From positions 157,891 through 221,890 of the forward strand of contig JAJQED010000037.1 of the NCBI GenBank assembly GCA_021201825.1: 64,000 nucleotides of DNA, written 5' to 3'. Position 1 is the stretch's first letter, and each line of letters starts with the position of its first letter. Position numbers and translations under genes: made by a program. The DNA is from Alistipes sp. Its GTDB lineage: Bacteria; Bacteroidota; Bacteroidia; Bacteroidales; Rikenellaceae. The notes beneath the pieces were generated by a model. The model had not been told where the DNA came from. It did not search any database and worked only from the letters and a program-made list of their open reading frames with translations. Of this stretch, positions 1 through 9,505 are shown piece by piece.

Positions 1-3000
1 AGCACCGTAGGGGCCGTGCCTGCCGGGGTATAGCCGGCCTGGTCTCCCGGCAGCGGCTGCTTCGGGCCGGCAGCGGACGGTACGGTTTCGGACGGTCCGG
101 CAGCGGGCTGCGGTTCTGCCTCTCCTTTTCCCGGCTCGAGATTGCACGGCATGACCGCTTCGAAACATGCCCCGCCGCTTTCCGTATTTCGGCACCGGAT
201 AATTCCCTCGTGCTTGGTAACGAGCAATTTTACAAGCGACAACCCTATCCCGCTTCCGGCCTTGCTTCCCTCCGAGCGATAGAACGAAGTAAAGATCTTC
301 TGCTCGTCCCCCGGCTTTATACCGGGCCCGTCGTCCGTTACGGTGAGAATAAATTTACCCTCCTCCGCCAGCAGTGATACCCGGATGACGGACGATGCGT
401 ATTTGGAGGCATTCGAGAGCAGGTTGGTCACGATCTTACCCACCGCGTCCGCATCCGCGTTGGCCGTCACCCCGGGAGCTATTTTTTTCTCCAGCCTCAC
501 ACCCTGTATTTCCAGCACCGGCTCGAACCGGGCGCACACGCTCTCCACGGCTTGCGAGACGTCGACCCTCGTGATCACGGGCCGGTAGTCGCCCCCGTCG
601 TTCTTTTGCAGGTCCATCAGCTGGTTGGTCATATCCAGCAGGTTGGTGGCGTTGCGCTGCATGACCCCGAGGTAGTCCATCGTACGGCTTGAGAACTCTT
701 CGCCCGATGAGAGGATATAATCGAGCGGGGTTTTGATGAGCGTCAACGGCGTGCGTATCTCATGGGCTACGTTGGTGAAGAAGTCCATTTTCGAGCGGTA
801 GTTGAGCTTCTCCTGCCGCAGCAGGAAAGCCCGCATCTTCTTCCGGTTCCTTGCCCGCACAAGGGCGTAAACTGTCCATATTGCGACCGCCCCCACGGCA
901 ATGTAGATAACAACGGCTATCCAAGACCGGTAGAACGGCGGCAATATCCTTATTTGCAGGGGCGGCGATCCTGCTCCCCAGCGCCAGTCGTCGTTCGAGG
1001 AGCGGACCGTCAGTGTGTAACGGCCGGGTTGTAATTTCTCGAAGCGGACGTAGTTATCGTCCGTTACCGTCCAGTCCCGGCCCGACCCCTCCAGCAGGTA
1101 GGCAAATCCGTTCATAGCCGGGGTCTGGAAGCTCGATGAGGATATGGAGACGGCGAACGAGTTGTAATTATACGGGAGTGTGAGGCTCCCCGTAAGGTAT
1201 GCCGCTCCCCCGAGTTGCGGCCCGGTGCGTTTGTCGCGGCTGACGGCCAGCGGCTTATCATTCACGTAAACGTCCGACACCACCGACACGGGCCGGTAGC
1301 CGTTCACCTCGAGGCTGTCCGGATAGAACGCGGCGGCCCCGTTTATGGTCCCGAAGAACAGGCGTCCGTCGATTCCCAGCGCCGCCCGCTTGTTCATCAC
1401 CTCGCTTGGCAGGCCGTTGGAAGCATTCAACCGCAGGTATAGCGACCCGTCCGGGCGGTATGAGCAGATACCCCCGTTCGTCGCCATCCACAAGTTACCT
1501 TTGTTGTCAGTCAGCATCGACAGGACATTAAAGGTTGCCGGAACGTTGTCGTAGCGACGCAGCCTACCGGCCGTAAGGTCCGGGGTGAACACCCCTGCCT
1601 CGGTTCCTACAAATATATTCTCCCCGTCCTTTAATATACAGTTCACTACAGCCCTTGAATTGGCCGGGAACGGGAAGTGACGCAGTTCGTCGTCCAGCGG
1701 GTAATAGAGGAAAGCGGCCCGGTTGGGCGACACTATCCAGAAGGAGTCGCGGTCGTTGTCGGCGAAGCCGCAGACCCCGAGGTTGTTCCCGCCTTTCATT
1801 ACGCGCACGAAAATGTCCTGCTCCGGGTCGTAATATGAGAATCCCCACGGCGTACCGGCATACAGGCATCCGTCCCGCGAGACATAGAGTGCATCCACAC
1901 AGTCGTCGTTCGGGGTGTTGTTATTATTCTTGTCATAGCGGTAATTGCGGATCAGGCCCGTAGCCGTGTCATACCCATAGAGGCCGTTCTTGGGCGTACC
2001 GATCCAGAGGGTGCCCTCGTGATATAGCAAACTGCGGACGCTGCGTATCCTGCCCGGACCCTCGTCCCACCCTTTGAGGGCGGGCCGGACCACCTGCCGC
2101 CCATCCTCGATACAAAGTATGCCGTCGTCCTCGGTCCCCACCCATATCCGGCCCGCGCCGTCCTCGGCAAACGAACCCACGATCCTGCCGCGCGCATCCG
2201 CCCCGGGTGAGAAGTAGGCCGCGACGGGTTTCCTGTCGCGTTTTATATAGCTCAAACCGGCATATTCGGTACCAATCCATATTCCGCCCTCCATATCGCA
2301 GAACAGCACGTTCGCGAAGCGGTCCACCCCCTGGACAGCATCGATGCCCGAGGTGGCTTCGGTCGTGGTCCCCGAATCGATATCATATAGATAAAGCCCG
2401 TTGTCCGAACCGATCAGCAGCTTGCCGTCCCCTAACGGCAGGATGCTCTTTACCGGATAAGGCGACACGTGGCTTACGGTCGGCACACCGATAAATTCGT
2501 CCGCCGGGATGACCCGCACGAGGCCCACCGCCTCCAATCCGCACCACAGCCGCCCTCCGTAATAGCACAGTGCCCGCAGTTCGGCGTTGATATGTCCCGG
2601 GGCCATCCACTCCAGGGGAACGGATTCGATCAGCTTACCGTCCCGGTCATATTCGGCAACACTTCCCAGCCGGGACCCGACCGCTACCCTGCCGTCCGGG
2701 CCCTGGACCATCGGTCCGGCAAAACCGGATAAGAGACTGCTCTGGGTAAGGGTGCCGGCCGTCGGGTCGTAAATAAAGTAACCCTGTCCGGCGGTCGCGA
2801 TCCATACCTTGCCGTCCGTGTTCTCCAAAACGGAAGTTACCCGGGCGATGATCGAAACCCCGTATACGGTCTCCATATCGAAGCGGTTGAACATCTCCTC
2901 CCGCTTGTCGAATACATACAGCCCCTCGTCCGTCCCGACCCACAGCACATCGGACGATCCGCAGCACACGGCATGGACGGAGGTATTTTCCAACCTGTGG

Positions 3001-3251
3001 TATTCCCGGTTACGGGAAGAGAACGCTTTGAACGTCCGGCCGTCGAACCGGTTCAAACCGTCGGCCGTCCCTATCCACAGGAAGCCGTCGCCGTCCTGCG
3101 TAACGCTTCGCACCGTGTTGCTCGAAAGGCCGTCGGCCAAACCGTAGGTGACCAACGGGAAATCCGCAGCGGCCGAACCCCAGGGGCCGGCGGCCACGCA
3201 CAACCATGCGAGACATAAAACAAGAGTGGACGGTTTGCGGATGGGTTTCAT
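1..3251 (-). CDS. Hybrid two-component system sensor (HTCS), C-terminus beyond window
   Basis: My own translation of the minus strand gives an open frame from the ATG at 3251 to the window edge, about 1083 residues. It starts with a signal peptide (MKPIRKPSTLVLCLAWLC). Repeated WIGT/WVGT-type propeller motifs then fill the periplasmic part to about residue 640. A Y_Y_Y-like domain follows, then one membrane helix near 772-795. The histidine kinase H-box (NVAHEIRTP) has the phosphoacceptor His near residue 830, followed by an ATPase domain with DGPGIKP and GSGIGLSL motifs. The frame leaves the window in a Pro/Ala-rich linker, so the receiver and AraC-type DNA-binding domains typical of HTCS proteins are not seen. 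In this family the periplasmic propeller binds an oligosaccharide released at the cell surface and the cytoplasmic end activates the adjacent utilization genes. The likely targets here are the GH2 and sulfatase genes to the right (inference). Confidence 0.9.
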   Translation of the reverse strand, partial: MKPIRKPSTLVLCLAWLCVAAGPWGSAAADFPLVTYGLADGLSSNTVRSVTQDGDGFLWIGTADGLNRFDGRTFKAFSSRNREYHRLENTSVHAVCCGSSDVLWVGTDEGLYVFDKREEMFNRFDMETVYGVSIIARVTSVLENTDGKVWIATAGQGYFIYDPTAGTLTQSSLLSGFAGPMVQGPDGRVAVGSRLGSVAEYDRDGKLIESVPLEWMAPGHINAELRALCYYGGRLWCGLEAVGLVRVIPADEFIGVPTVSHVSPYPVKSILPLGDGKLLIGSDNGLYLYDIDSGTTTEATSGIDAVQGVDRFANVLFCDMEGGIWIGTEYAGLSYIKRDRKPVAAYFSPGADARGRIVGSFAEDGAGRIWVGTEDDGILCIEDGRQVVRPALKGWDEGPGRIRSVRSLLYHEGTLWIGTPKNGLYGYDTATGLIRNYRYDKNNNNTPNDDCVDALYVSRDGCLYAGTPWGFSYYDPEQDIFVRVMKGGNNLGVCGFADNDRDSFWIVSPNRAAFLYYPLDDELRHFPFPANSRAVVNCILKDGENIFVGTEAGVFTPDLTAGRLRRYDNVPATFNVLSMLTDNKGNLWMATNGGICSYRPDGSLYLRLNASNGLPSEVMNKRAALGIDGRLFFGTINGAAAFYPDSLEVNGYRPVSVVSDVYVNDKPLAVSRDKRTGPQLGGAAYLTGSLTLPYNYNSFAVSISSSSFQTPAMNGFAYLLEGSGRDWTVTDDNYVRFEKLQPGRYTLTVRSSNDDWRWGAGSPPLQIRILPPFYRSWIAVVIYIAVGAVAIWTVYALVRARNRKKMRAFLLRQEKLNYRSKMDFFTNVAHEIRTPLTLIKTPLDYILSSGEEFSSRTMDYLGVMQRNATNLLDMTNQLMDLQKNDGGDYRPVITRVDVSQAVESVCARFEPVLEIQGVRLEKKIAPGVTANADADAVGKIVTNLLSNASKYASSVIRVSLLAEEGKFILTVTDDGPGIKPGDEQKIFTSFYRSEGSKAGSGIGLSLVKLLVTKHEGIIRCRNTESGGACFEAVMPCNLEPGKGEAEPQPAAGPSETVPSAAGPKQPLPGDQAGYTPAGTAPTV

Positions 3252-3300
3252 CGGGGACAGCTCGGGTCGTGCTCCCGGACACGGTCCGGGCAATTTTATG

Positions 3301-3308
3301 CAAAAATA
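3301..3308 (-). promoter_or_regulatory. Candidate -7 element for the sensor kinase gene
   Basis: The minus strand reads TATTTTTG, matching the Bacteroidota TAnnTTTG -7 consensus, about 50 bp upstream of the HTCS start codon. I see no convincing -33 TTTG at 19-21 bp. With the terminator at 3363-3397 it suggests the sensor is transcribed separately from the GH2 gene. Confidence 0.4.
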
Positions 3309-3362
3309 TAATTTCCCGCCGATTATGCCCCATCCAGTGCCGTTAAACACGCGCCTGACCGT

Positions 3363-3397
3363 AAAAAACGGTCCCCGCTCCATAACGGGGCGGGGAC
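3363..3397 (-). terminator. Rho-independent terminator after the GH2 gene
   Basis: GTCCCCGC (3371-3378) pairs with GCGGGGAC (3390-3397). On the minus strand the hairpin is followed almost at once by six T residues (plus-strand A run 3363-3368). It lies between the GH2 stop and the HTCS promoter and would separate the two units. Confidence 0.7.
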
Positions 3398-3423
3398 TCG
3401 CGGGATATTAAAACCTCTGAAGC

Positions 3424-5247
3424 CTAATAATCGGCGAGCATCGCCCGGATTACTTTCAGGTTGGCTTCCCTGACCTTTTTCTCGTCGACTTTCAACAGCT
3501 TACGGTCGTAGGTGATAAGGCCGTTGACTTCGCCCTCCACGTCCGTAGTCTGGGTATATACCGCACCGGAATATCCGCACCGCACATAATCTTCCAGCAT
3601 CCGGCAGTATTTGATATATTCGTTGGTAACGTCGTCTATGGTTTTGAACTGAATGTAACCCCAGTTCCTCATGTCCGGGTTCCACAGGTGGTTCTCGATC
3701 GGCAGGCCGATACCCCCGTATTCGCCCAGTACGGTCACTTTCATGTGGTCGAACAGCTTGAATTTGGGCATGGGGTACTGGTGGATATCGAATACGTCGC
3801 CGCAGTTGCGGTAGTTGCCGCCGCTGGCCGGGTTAACTAGCCTCGAGGGGTCGTAGGTCTTGGTCCAGGAGGTCACGATCTCCGTGTCGAACTGGCCCCA
3901 GCCCTCGTTGAACGGAACCCACATCACAACGCTCGGGTTGGACATCAGCAGGTCCATGATCTCTTTCCACTCGTTGTAGAAGTTCTCGACGGACTCCTGG
4001 GTGCGTGCCTTGTCCGTGCCGCCGTTATAGACGTTCGGGGCCCAGTTATTGCCGCCGTCGCCGCTGGGCATGTCCTGCCATACGAGGATACCCTCGCGGT
4101 CGCAATGGTAATACCACCTGGCCGGCTCCACTTTCACATGCTTACGGATCATATTGAAACCCAGGTCCTTTGTCTTTACGATATCATACAGCAGGGCTTC
4201 GTCCGTCGGGGCCGTATACAGGCCGTCGGGCCACCAGCCCTGGTCCAGCGGACCGAAATGGAACAGCGGTTCGTCGTTCAGGTACATGCGCTGTATCTGG
4301 TAATCGTCACGGCGGTAGGAGATCTTACGCATGGCGGTATAGGAATCCACCGCGTCGGTAGTCCTGCCGTTGCTCACCAGTTCGACTTTCATGTCATAGA
4401 GGAACGGGCTGTCCGGGCTCCAGAGTTTGGGGTTGGAGACCAGCACGGGAATATCGCTTCCGGGCAGTCCCCTCGCTACCGAAACCTGGCTGCCGTTGTC
4501 CAGCAGTTTTATCTCCACCACGTCGCCTTTGCCGGCGTTGGGGGCGTCTACCCTTACCATGATATGGCCGTTATCCACATCGGGAACCGCCTTGATATAA
4601 GAGATATGGTTGTGCGGCACAGGTTCGAGCCATACGGTCTGCCAGATACCGCTCACGGCCGTATACCAGATGCCGCGCGGGTCGAGGGTCTGCTTCCCTA
4701 TAGGCTGGAAGCCCCTGTCGGTCGGGTCCCACACCCGCACCTCGAGCTTCTGTTCGCCTCGCCCGGCCAGGAACGGGGTGATATCGAAGCTGAACGGGGT
4801 GAAACCGCCCTTATGAGTCCCCACGAAAGAACCGTTCACGAATACGTCCGCTTTCCAGTCAACGGCACCGAAATGCAGCAGCACGTCCTGTCCTTTCCAT
4901 GCGGCCGGTACGGTGAACGTACGCCTGTACCACATCTCGTCCCTCGGGGTGACGGTCTTCTGCAAACCGGACAGGGCCGACTCCACGGGGAACGGCACCA
5001 ATATCTGCTCGTCGTATGAATCGGGCGAAGCCTTACCGCGGTTGATCAGGGCGAAATCCCACAGGCCATTGAGGTTCATCCAGTTGTCGCGGACCATCTG
5101 GGGCCGGGGATATTCGGGGAGCACGTTGGCCGGGTCCACCTGTTCGGCCCACGGCGACATGATCTTATCCCCTGCGGGACTCCATTGCGCGCTGAGCGCG
5201 AAGCAGCCGGCCAAAAGGGCCGCCACCCCTAAAAAAATTCTTTTCAT
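3424..5247 (-). CDS. Secreted glycoside hydrolase family 2 (beta-galactosidase/glucuronidase-like)
   Basis: About 607 residues from the chosen start. The order is a signal peptide (MKRIFLGVAALLAGCFALSA), a sugar-binding jelly-roll domain with W-Y-R-R-T-F, an immunoglobulin-like domain, and a TIM barrel with both GH2 catalytic glutamates. The acid/base is in VPFNEGW (about residue 446) and the nucleophile in LGEYGG (about residue 508). An upstream in-frame ATG at 5265 would add six residues, but the signal peptide begins cleanly at 5247. The length suits compact GH2 enzymes lacking the extra C-terminal domains of LacZ. The substrate cannot be read from sequence. Its place between an HTCS and four sulfatases suggests it removes a terminal beta-linked sugar or uronic acid from a sulfated glycan after or alongside desulfation (inference). 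LAGC could also act as a lipobox, which would anchor it to a membrane. Confidence 0.9.
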   Translation of the reverse strand: MKRIFLGVAALLAGCFALSAQWSPAGDKIMSPWAEQVDPANVLPEYPRPQMVRDNWMNLNGLWDFALINRGKASPDSYDEQILVPFPVESALSGLQKTVTPRDEMWYRRTFTVPAAWKGQDVLLHFGAVDWKADVFVNGSFVGTHKGGFTPFSFDITPFLAGRGEQKLEVRVWDPTDRGFQPIGKQTLDPRGIWYTAVSGIWQTVWLEPVPHNHISYIKAVPDVDNGHIMVRVDAPNAGKGDVVEIKLLDNGSQVSVARGLPGSDIPVLVSNPKLWSPDSPFLYDMKVELVSNGRTTDAVDSYTAMRKISYRRDDYQIQRMYLNDEPLFHFGPLDQGWWPDGLYTAPTDEALLYDIVKTKDLGFNMIRKHVKVEPARWYYHCDREGILVWQDMPSGDGGNNWAPNVYNGGTDKARTQESVENFYNEWKEIMDLLMSNPSVVMWVPFNEGWGQFDTEIVTSWTKTYDPSRLVNPASGGNYRNCGDVFDIHQYPMPKFKLFDHMKVTVLGEYGGIGLPIENHLWNPDMRNWGYIQFKTIDDVTNEYIKYCRMLEDYVRCGYSGAVYTQTTDVEGEVNGLITYDRKLLKVDEKKVREANLKVIRAMLADY

Positions 5248-5522
5248 ACTTTGTCGAGTTAGCATATGTTAGGTAATGATTCGATACCGTTATTATAGTA
5301 AAGTCCGTACGGTACACCGCACCGACCGGGTTCAAATATCCCAATAAACCGTCGTACCGCGTTTTACTTTTTGCCCAAAGTTTTTAGATAACTGGCCATT
5401 ACGACCACCACCGGACAATATGAGCGGTTTTCGAAAACTTTGGACCGGAATTCTAAAACCGAATTGCCGCCCGGGCCGTTATCTTTAACCGCCGGAACAC
5501 GGCCATGTAAACTAACCTTACT
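5248..5522. promoter_or_regulatory. Divergent intergenic region between GH2 and sulfatase genes
   Basis: This 275-bp gap separates the divergently transcribed GH2 gene and first sulfatase, so promoters for both should lie here, possibly with sites for the HTCS output domain. Weak matches only: plus-strand TATCTTTA at 5480-5487, 36 bp before the sulfatase ATG, and a minus-strand GATATTTG near 5330-5345. I found no clear -33 partner for either and no gene in the gap. Confidence 0.35.
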
Positions 5523-7226
5523 ATGCAGAACAAACTTCAGCTTCTCTCCTGTGCCGCCTGCCTCTTTCCGCTGGCCGGCGCGCAGGCCCAACAGCGACCC
5601 AACATAATCGTGATCCTTACCGACGATATGGGTTATTCGGACCTGGGCTGTTACGGCGGCACGATCGATACTCCCAACCTGGATGCCCTGGCGGCCAACG
5701 GCCTCCACTATATGCAGTTCTACAACACGGCTCGCAGCTGTCCCTCCCGGGCCAGCCTGCTCACGGGGCTTCATCCCCACCAGACGGGGGTGGGCCACAT
5801 GGTGGACCGCGACGACAAGGAGGACGGCTACCGGGGCGACCTGAACCGCAGCTGCGTGACCCTCGGCGAAGTAATGAGAGCCACCGGGTATGAGACCTAC
5901 GCCGTGGGTAAATGGCACGTAGCCATGCACCGGGGTCCCCAGGGCCCTAAACACAACTGGCCGCTCCAACGGGGTTTCGACCACTTCTACGGCACCATAA
6001 TGGGCGGTGGCAGTTTCTACGACCCCGCCTCGCTTTGCCGGGGCAACGATTTCATCACCCCGGAGAACGACCCGCTTTACAGGCCCGAAGAATTTTACTA
6101 CACCAATGCCATAACCGACAACGCCCTGGCGTTCCTTACCCAACGGGAGGACCGGACGGACCGGCCGTTCTTTATGTATATGGCCTATACGGCGGCCCAC
6201 TGGCCCATGCAGGTCCCCGAGGAGGATATCGAACCGTTCAGGGGTAGGTTCGACGAGGGTTGGGACGAGATCAGGCGGCAAAAATACGCCGACATGGTTG
6301 CCCGGGGGATAATTGATCCGGCCTGGGTGCTTAGCGAGGACGAGACGGTACGCCCCTGGGACAAGGTGGAGAACCGGGAATTCGAACTGCGCTGCATGGA
6401 GGTTTATGCCGGGATGGTAGCCAATATGGACCGCAACGTCGGGCGTATGGTGAGTTACCTGCGCGAGACCGGCCAGCTGGACAATACCGTTATAATATAC
6501 CTGCACGACAACGGCGGTTGTGCCGAACCGATGGAACGCGGCCGGGAAGCGTTCACCGTCCACGTTCCCGACAACGGCAACCTGGACCCGATGGCCCCGG
6601 ACGAACTCCAGACGCGGCTGATACCCTACAAGACCCGTGACGGCCGGCCGATGCGGCGAGGCCAGGTCATGCCGGGCGGGGCGGACACCTACGTGGCTTA
6701 CGGTAAGGGCTGGGCCTACGCCAGCAACACCCCGTTCAGGGAATACAAGCACTGGGTCCACGAGGGCGGTATCGCCACCCCGCTGATCGTCCACTGGCCG
6801 GCCGGCATCACGGCGGCGGGACAGATGCGGTGGCGTCCCGGGCAGCTGACCGACATCATGGCTACCTGTGTGGAACTGTCCGGAGCCGAATACCCGGAAC
6901 ATTACGACGGCAACGCCATAATTCCTTACGAGGGCAAGAGTCTGGTGCCGACGTTCGAAACCGACGACCCCTCGGACGAACGCTACCTCTACTGGGAACA
7001 CGAGGGCAACCGCGCCGTGCGAAGCGGCAAATGGAAACTGGTTTACAAAGCCCGTGACGGATACAACAAGGACATCCCGCCGGATATGTGGGAACTTTAC
7101 GATATGGAAGCCGACCGCACCGAAACCCGCGACCTGGCACAGGCCTACCCGGAAAAAGTCCGGGAGCTGGCCGCCAGGTGGGAAGAGTTCGCCGTGCGGT
7201 GCAAGGTCAAACCGTGGAAACAATAA
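5523..7226 (+). CDS. Secreted arylsulfatase, Cys-type (family S1)
   Basis: A 567-residue type I sulfatase that hydrolyses sulfate esters. A signal peptide ends near AGAQA|QQ. The metal-binding motif LTDDMG follows, then the CPSRA signature with Cys73 as the residue to be oxidised to formylglycine, GKWHV, and the C-terminal metal motif HDNGG. The tail has the usual ELYDMEADRTE segment. The size and the NTARSCPSR context resemble arylsulfatase A-like S1 enzymes of Bacteroidota. It starts a rightward run of four sulfatases, and the next gene begins 32 bp after its stop, so the first two are probably co-transcribed. Activity would depend on a radical SAM formylglycine-generating enzyme (anSME), not seen in this window. 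The sulfated sugar position cannot be assigned from sequence. Confidence 0.92.
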   Translation: MQNKLQLLSCAACLFPLAGAQAQQRPNIIVILTDDMGYSDLGCYGGTIDTPNLDALAANGLHYMQFYNTARSCPSRASLLTGLHPHQTGVGHMVDRDDKEDGYRGDLNRSCVTLGEVMRATGYETYAVGKWHVAMHRGPQGPKHNWPLQRGFDHFYGTIMGGGSFYDPASLCRGNDFITPENDPLYRPEEFYYTNAITDNALAFLTQREDRTDRPFFMYMAYTAAHWPMQVPEEDIEPFRGRFDEGWDEIRRQKYADMVARGIIDPAWVLSEDETVRPWDKVENREFELRCMEVYAGMVANMDRNVGRMVSYLRETGQLDNTVIIYLHDNGGCAEPMERGREAFTVHVPDNGNLDPMAPDELQTRLIPYKTRDGRPMRRGQVMPGGADTYVAYGKGWAYASNTPFREYKHWVHEGGIATPLIVHWPAGITAAGQMRWRPGQLTDIMATCVELSGAEYPEHYDGNAIIPYEGKSLVPTFETDDPSDERYLYWEHEGNRAVRSGKWKLVYKARDGYNKDIPPDMWELYDMEADRTETRDLAQAYPEKVRELAARWEEFAVRCKVKPWKQ

Positions 7227-7258
7227 GCGAAACAGGCAACAATTAAACATTCCGAAAT

Positions 7259-8926
7259 ATGAAAGCACGAAAAATTGCGCTTCCCGTAATGGCGGCGGCT
7301 GCCGTGGCCGGCTGCAAGGGGGCGAGCGAAGAACAAAAGCCCAACATCATAGTGATCCTTGCGGACGACCTCGGGTTCTCCGACCTGGGCTGTTTCGGGG
7401 GCGAGATCAACACCCCGGTACTGGACGGGCTGGCCCAAGACGGGGTTCGCTTCACCCAGATGTACAACTCGGCCCGCAGCTGTCCCTCCCGCGCCATGAT
7501 CCTCACCGGGCTGTACCCGCACCAGGTGGGCGTGGGCGATATGGTTGGCAAGGGACCGGAGTGGCCCATCGGCTACCGTGGCTTCCGCAGCGACAACAAC
7601 GTGACCATAGCCGAAGCCCTGCGTGAGAACGGATACTATACGGCGATGGCCGGCAAATGGCACCTGGGACGTACGCGTCCGGTGGACCGCGGATTCGAGG
7701 ACTATTACGGTCTGCTGGGCGGCTTCGACAGCTTCTGGAACCCGAACGTGTACCGCCGGCTTCCCGAGAGCGGCCACCAGAGGGAGTACGCCGAGGGCGA
7801 ATTCTACGCTACGGACGTAATTACGGATTATGCCATCGACTTCGTCCGGGAGGGGGCCAGGCGCGACCAGCCGATGTTCCTCTACCTGGCATACAATGCG
7901 CCCCACTTCCCCCTGCAGGCCCCTAAAGAGCGGACGGACGAGTATATGGAGACCTACCTGGAGGGATGGGATGCCATACGGGAGAAACGCTGGAAGCGGA
8001 TACAGGATATGGGCCTGATGAAGAACGACCCGGTAATGAGTCCCCGCGGCGAAGTTCCCGGAAGCAATTTCATAAACGAGCCCCATCCCATCCCGGCATG
8101 GGCCGAACTCACGGCCGACAAGCAGACGGACCTCGCGCGCCGCATGGCGATCTTTGCCGCCATGGTCGATATCATGGACGAGAATATCGGCCGGCTGATC
8201 GATGCCTTGCGCGAAACCGGACAGCTGGATAACACCCTGATCCTCTTTATGTCCGATAACGGGGCTTGTGCCGAGTGGCACGAGTACGGGTTCGACTACG
8301 GGACGGGTGTCCGCTATCATATCCACACCGGCGAGGAGCTGGACGGCATGGGACTTCCCGGCACCTATCACCACTACGGAACCGGCTGGGCCAACGTGGG
8401 TTGTACGCCGCTGTACCTCTATAAACATTTTGCCCACGAGGGCGGTATCAGCACCCCGGGCATCATGTGGTGGGGCGACAAAGTGAAAAAGAAAGGTTCC
8501 ATAGACCATCAGGCGTGCCACTTCACCGACATTATGGCCACCTGTATCGACGTTAGCGGCTCGGATTATCCCCTCGGTTTCGAGGACAGGGAAGTATTGC
8601 CGATGGAGGGCGTTTCGCTCGCCCCCATGGCCAAGGGCAAGAAGATACGCAAGCGCCCGATCTATGCCGAACACGAGGGTAACCGCATGGTGCGGGACGG
8701 CAAATGGAAGCTGGTCGCCTCGCATTACACCGGCCATGAGTGGGAGCTCTACGATATCGACGCCGACCGCACCGAGCAGAACAACCTTGCGGCCAAGTAT
8801 CCGGACCGTGTGCAGAAGATGGAGAAGATGTACTTCGAGTGGGCCGACCGTTGCAATGTTCTGCCCTACCCGCAGTTGGTCAGGGATTACGGCAACCGTA
8901 AGATGAAGATATTCAGGGAAAAATAA
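7259..8926 (+). CDS. Sulfatase lipoprotein, Cys-type (family S1)
   Basis: A 555-residue sulfatase with a lipoprotein signal (MKARKIALPVMAAAAVAGC, lipobox VAGC), so it should be lipid-anchored rather than soluble. Motifs are LADDLG for metal binding, CPSRA with Cys75 as the formylglycine precursor, GKWHLG, and SDNGA. It is clearly a paralogue of the preceding gene: both share the RSCPSRA context, an insertion of about the same length after the SDNGA/HDNGG region, and a DRTE-type C-terminal strand. The 32-bp spacing suggests one transcript. The lipid anchor may place it on the cell surface while its paralogue is periplasmic, so the pair could act on polymer and on imported oligosaccharide respectively (inference). 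Confidence 0.92.
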   Translation: MKARKIALPVMAAAAVAGCKGASEEQKPNIIVILADDLGFSDLGCFGGEINTPVLDGLAQDGVRFTQMYNSARSCPSRAMILTGLYPHQVGVGDMVGKGPEWPIGYRGFRSDNNVTIAEALRENGYYTAMAGKWHLGRTRPVDRGFEDYYGLLGGFDSFWNPNVYRRLPESGHQREYAEGEFYATDVITDYAIDFVREGARRDQPMFLYLAYNAPHFPLQAPKERTDEYMETYLEGWDAIREKRWKRIQDMGLMKNDPVMSPRGEVPGSNFINEPHPIPAWAELTADKQTDLARRMAIFAAMVDIMDENIGRLIDALRETGQLDNTLILFMSDNGACAEWHEYGFDYGTGVRYHIHTGEELDGMGLPGTYHHYGTGWANVGCTPLYLYKHFAHEGGISTPGIMWWGDKVKKKGSIDHQACHFTDIMATCIDVSGSDYPLGFEDREVLPMEGVSLAPMAKGKKIRKRPIYAEHEGNRMVRDGKWKLVASHYTGHEWELYDIDADRTEQNNLAAKYPDRVQKMEKMYFEWADRCNVLPYPQLVRDYGNRKMKIFREK

Positions 8927-9505
8927 CAAACCCTTTCCAACCCACCGCAAACCGCCTGCCGGGGCGGCCCCGGCGGCGGCCCGGGCGACGGGATAAAGGA
9001 AACGGAAAAAAGGTTTGGAGGGCCGGTAACCTGTGAACCAAGCGGACCGAAATACGGGAGAGAATTTCCGGATCAGCGAACCGCTTGTCCATTACTTCAA
9101 CCATAAAGGCCCAAGGCCTCAACCGGCAAAGGCGGCCTAATACATGCCCGGAAGCTATAACAGGTAATTATTTGGGCGAACGATACCCGGTTTCCGGAGC
9201 CGGAAACAGGAGCCGGGAACAGGAGCCGGAAACAGGAGCCGGAAACATGGGGAAACCCCTGAGAAGTTAGCGGAGCAAACAATAACCGGGTAAGGTGGGC
9301 AAAGCCTCAACCGGCAAAAGGCGGCCGGATAAAACCCGGAAACTCAAGCCGGATACAATATGGAAAACGGCAACCGAATTCCGGAGTGGGTGATGAGGCA
9401 CTGACGGCGCCCGTAGCGGCATCCGGAACGTCAAACATCGGACAGAAGAAACGAGCAGCAGTATGCGGCGGGCCGGAGAAATAAACTTAACGCAAACGGA
9501 CAACG
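8927..9505. other. Repeat-rich non-coding gap inside the sulfatase cluster
   Basis: I see no credible gene here. The gap has a GC-rich start (8945-8995), a tandem 13-bp repeat (9196-9247), and an imperfect direct repeat beginning GCCTCAACCGGCAAA at 9116-9137 and again at 9304-9326. Degenerate relatives of the 13-bp unit seem to continue to about 9390. No TAnnTTTG element was found close to the 9506 start, so it is unclear whether the third sulfatase has its own promoter. Confidence 0.6.
9196..9247. repeat. 13-bp tandem repeat, four copies
   Basis: Four contiguous copies of GGAGCCGGAAACA, the second with one substitution (GGGAACA). Rotated, the unit is CCGGAAACAGGAG, which resembles the 13-bp unit at 46812-46993. 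The copies are non-coding and too short and unspaced for a CRISPR array. Confidence 0.85.

Noticed and set aside
5364..8950. Long minus-strand open frames (634 and 601 residues) across the first two sulfatase genes
   Set aside because: They are exact antisense shadows of well-supported sulfatases, lack any domain pattern, and arise from GC-rich codon use.
9196..9247. Possible CRISPR array
   Set aside because: Units are 13 bp, directly adjacent, with no spacers, and no cas genes are in the window. The same applies to 46812-46993.
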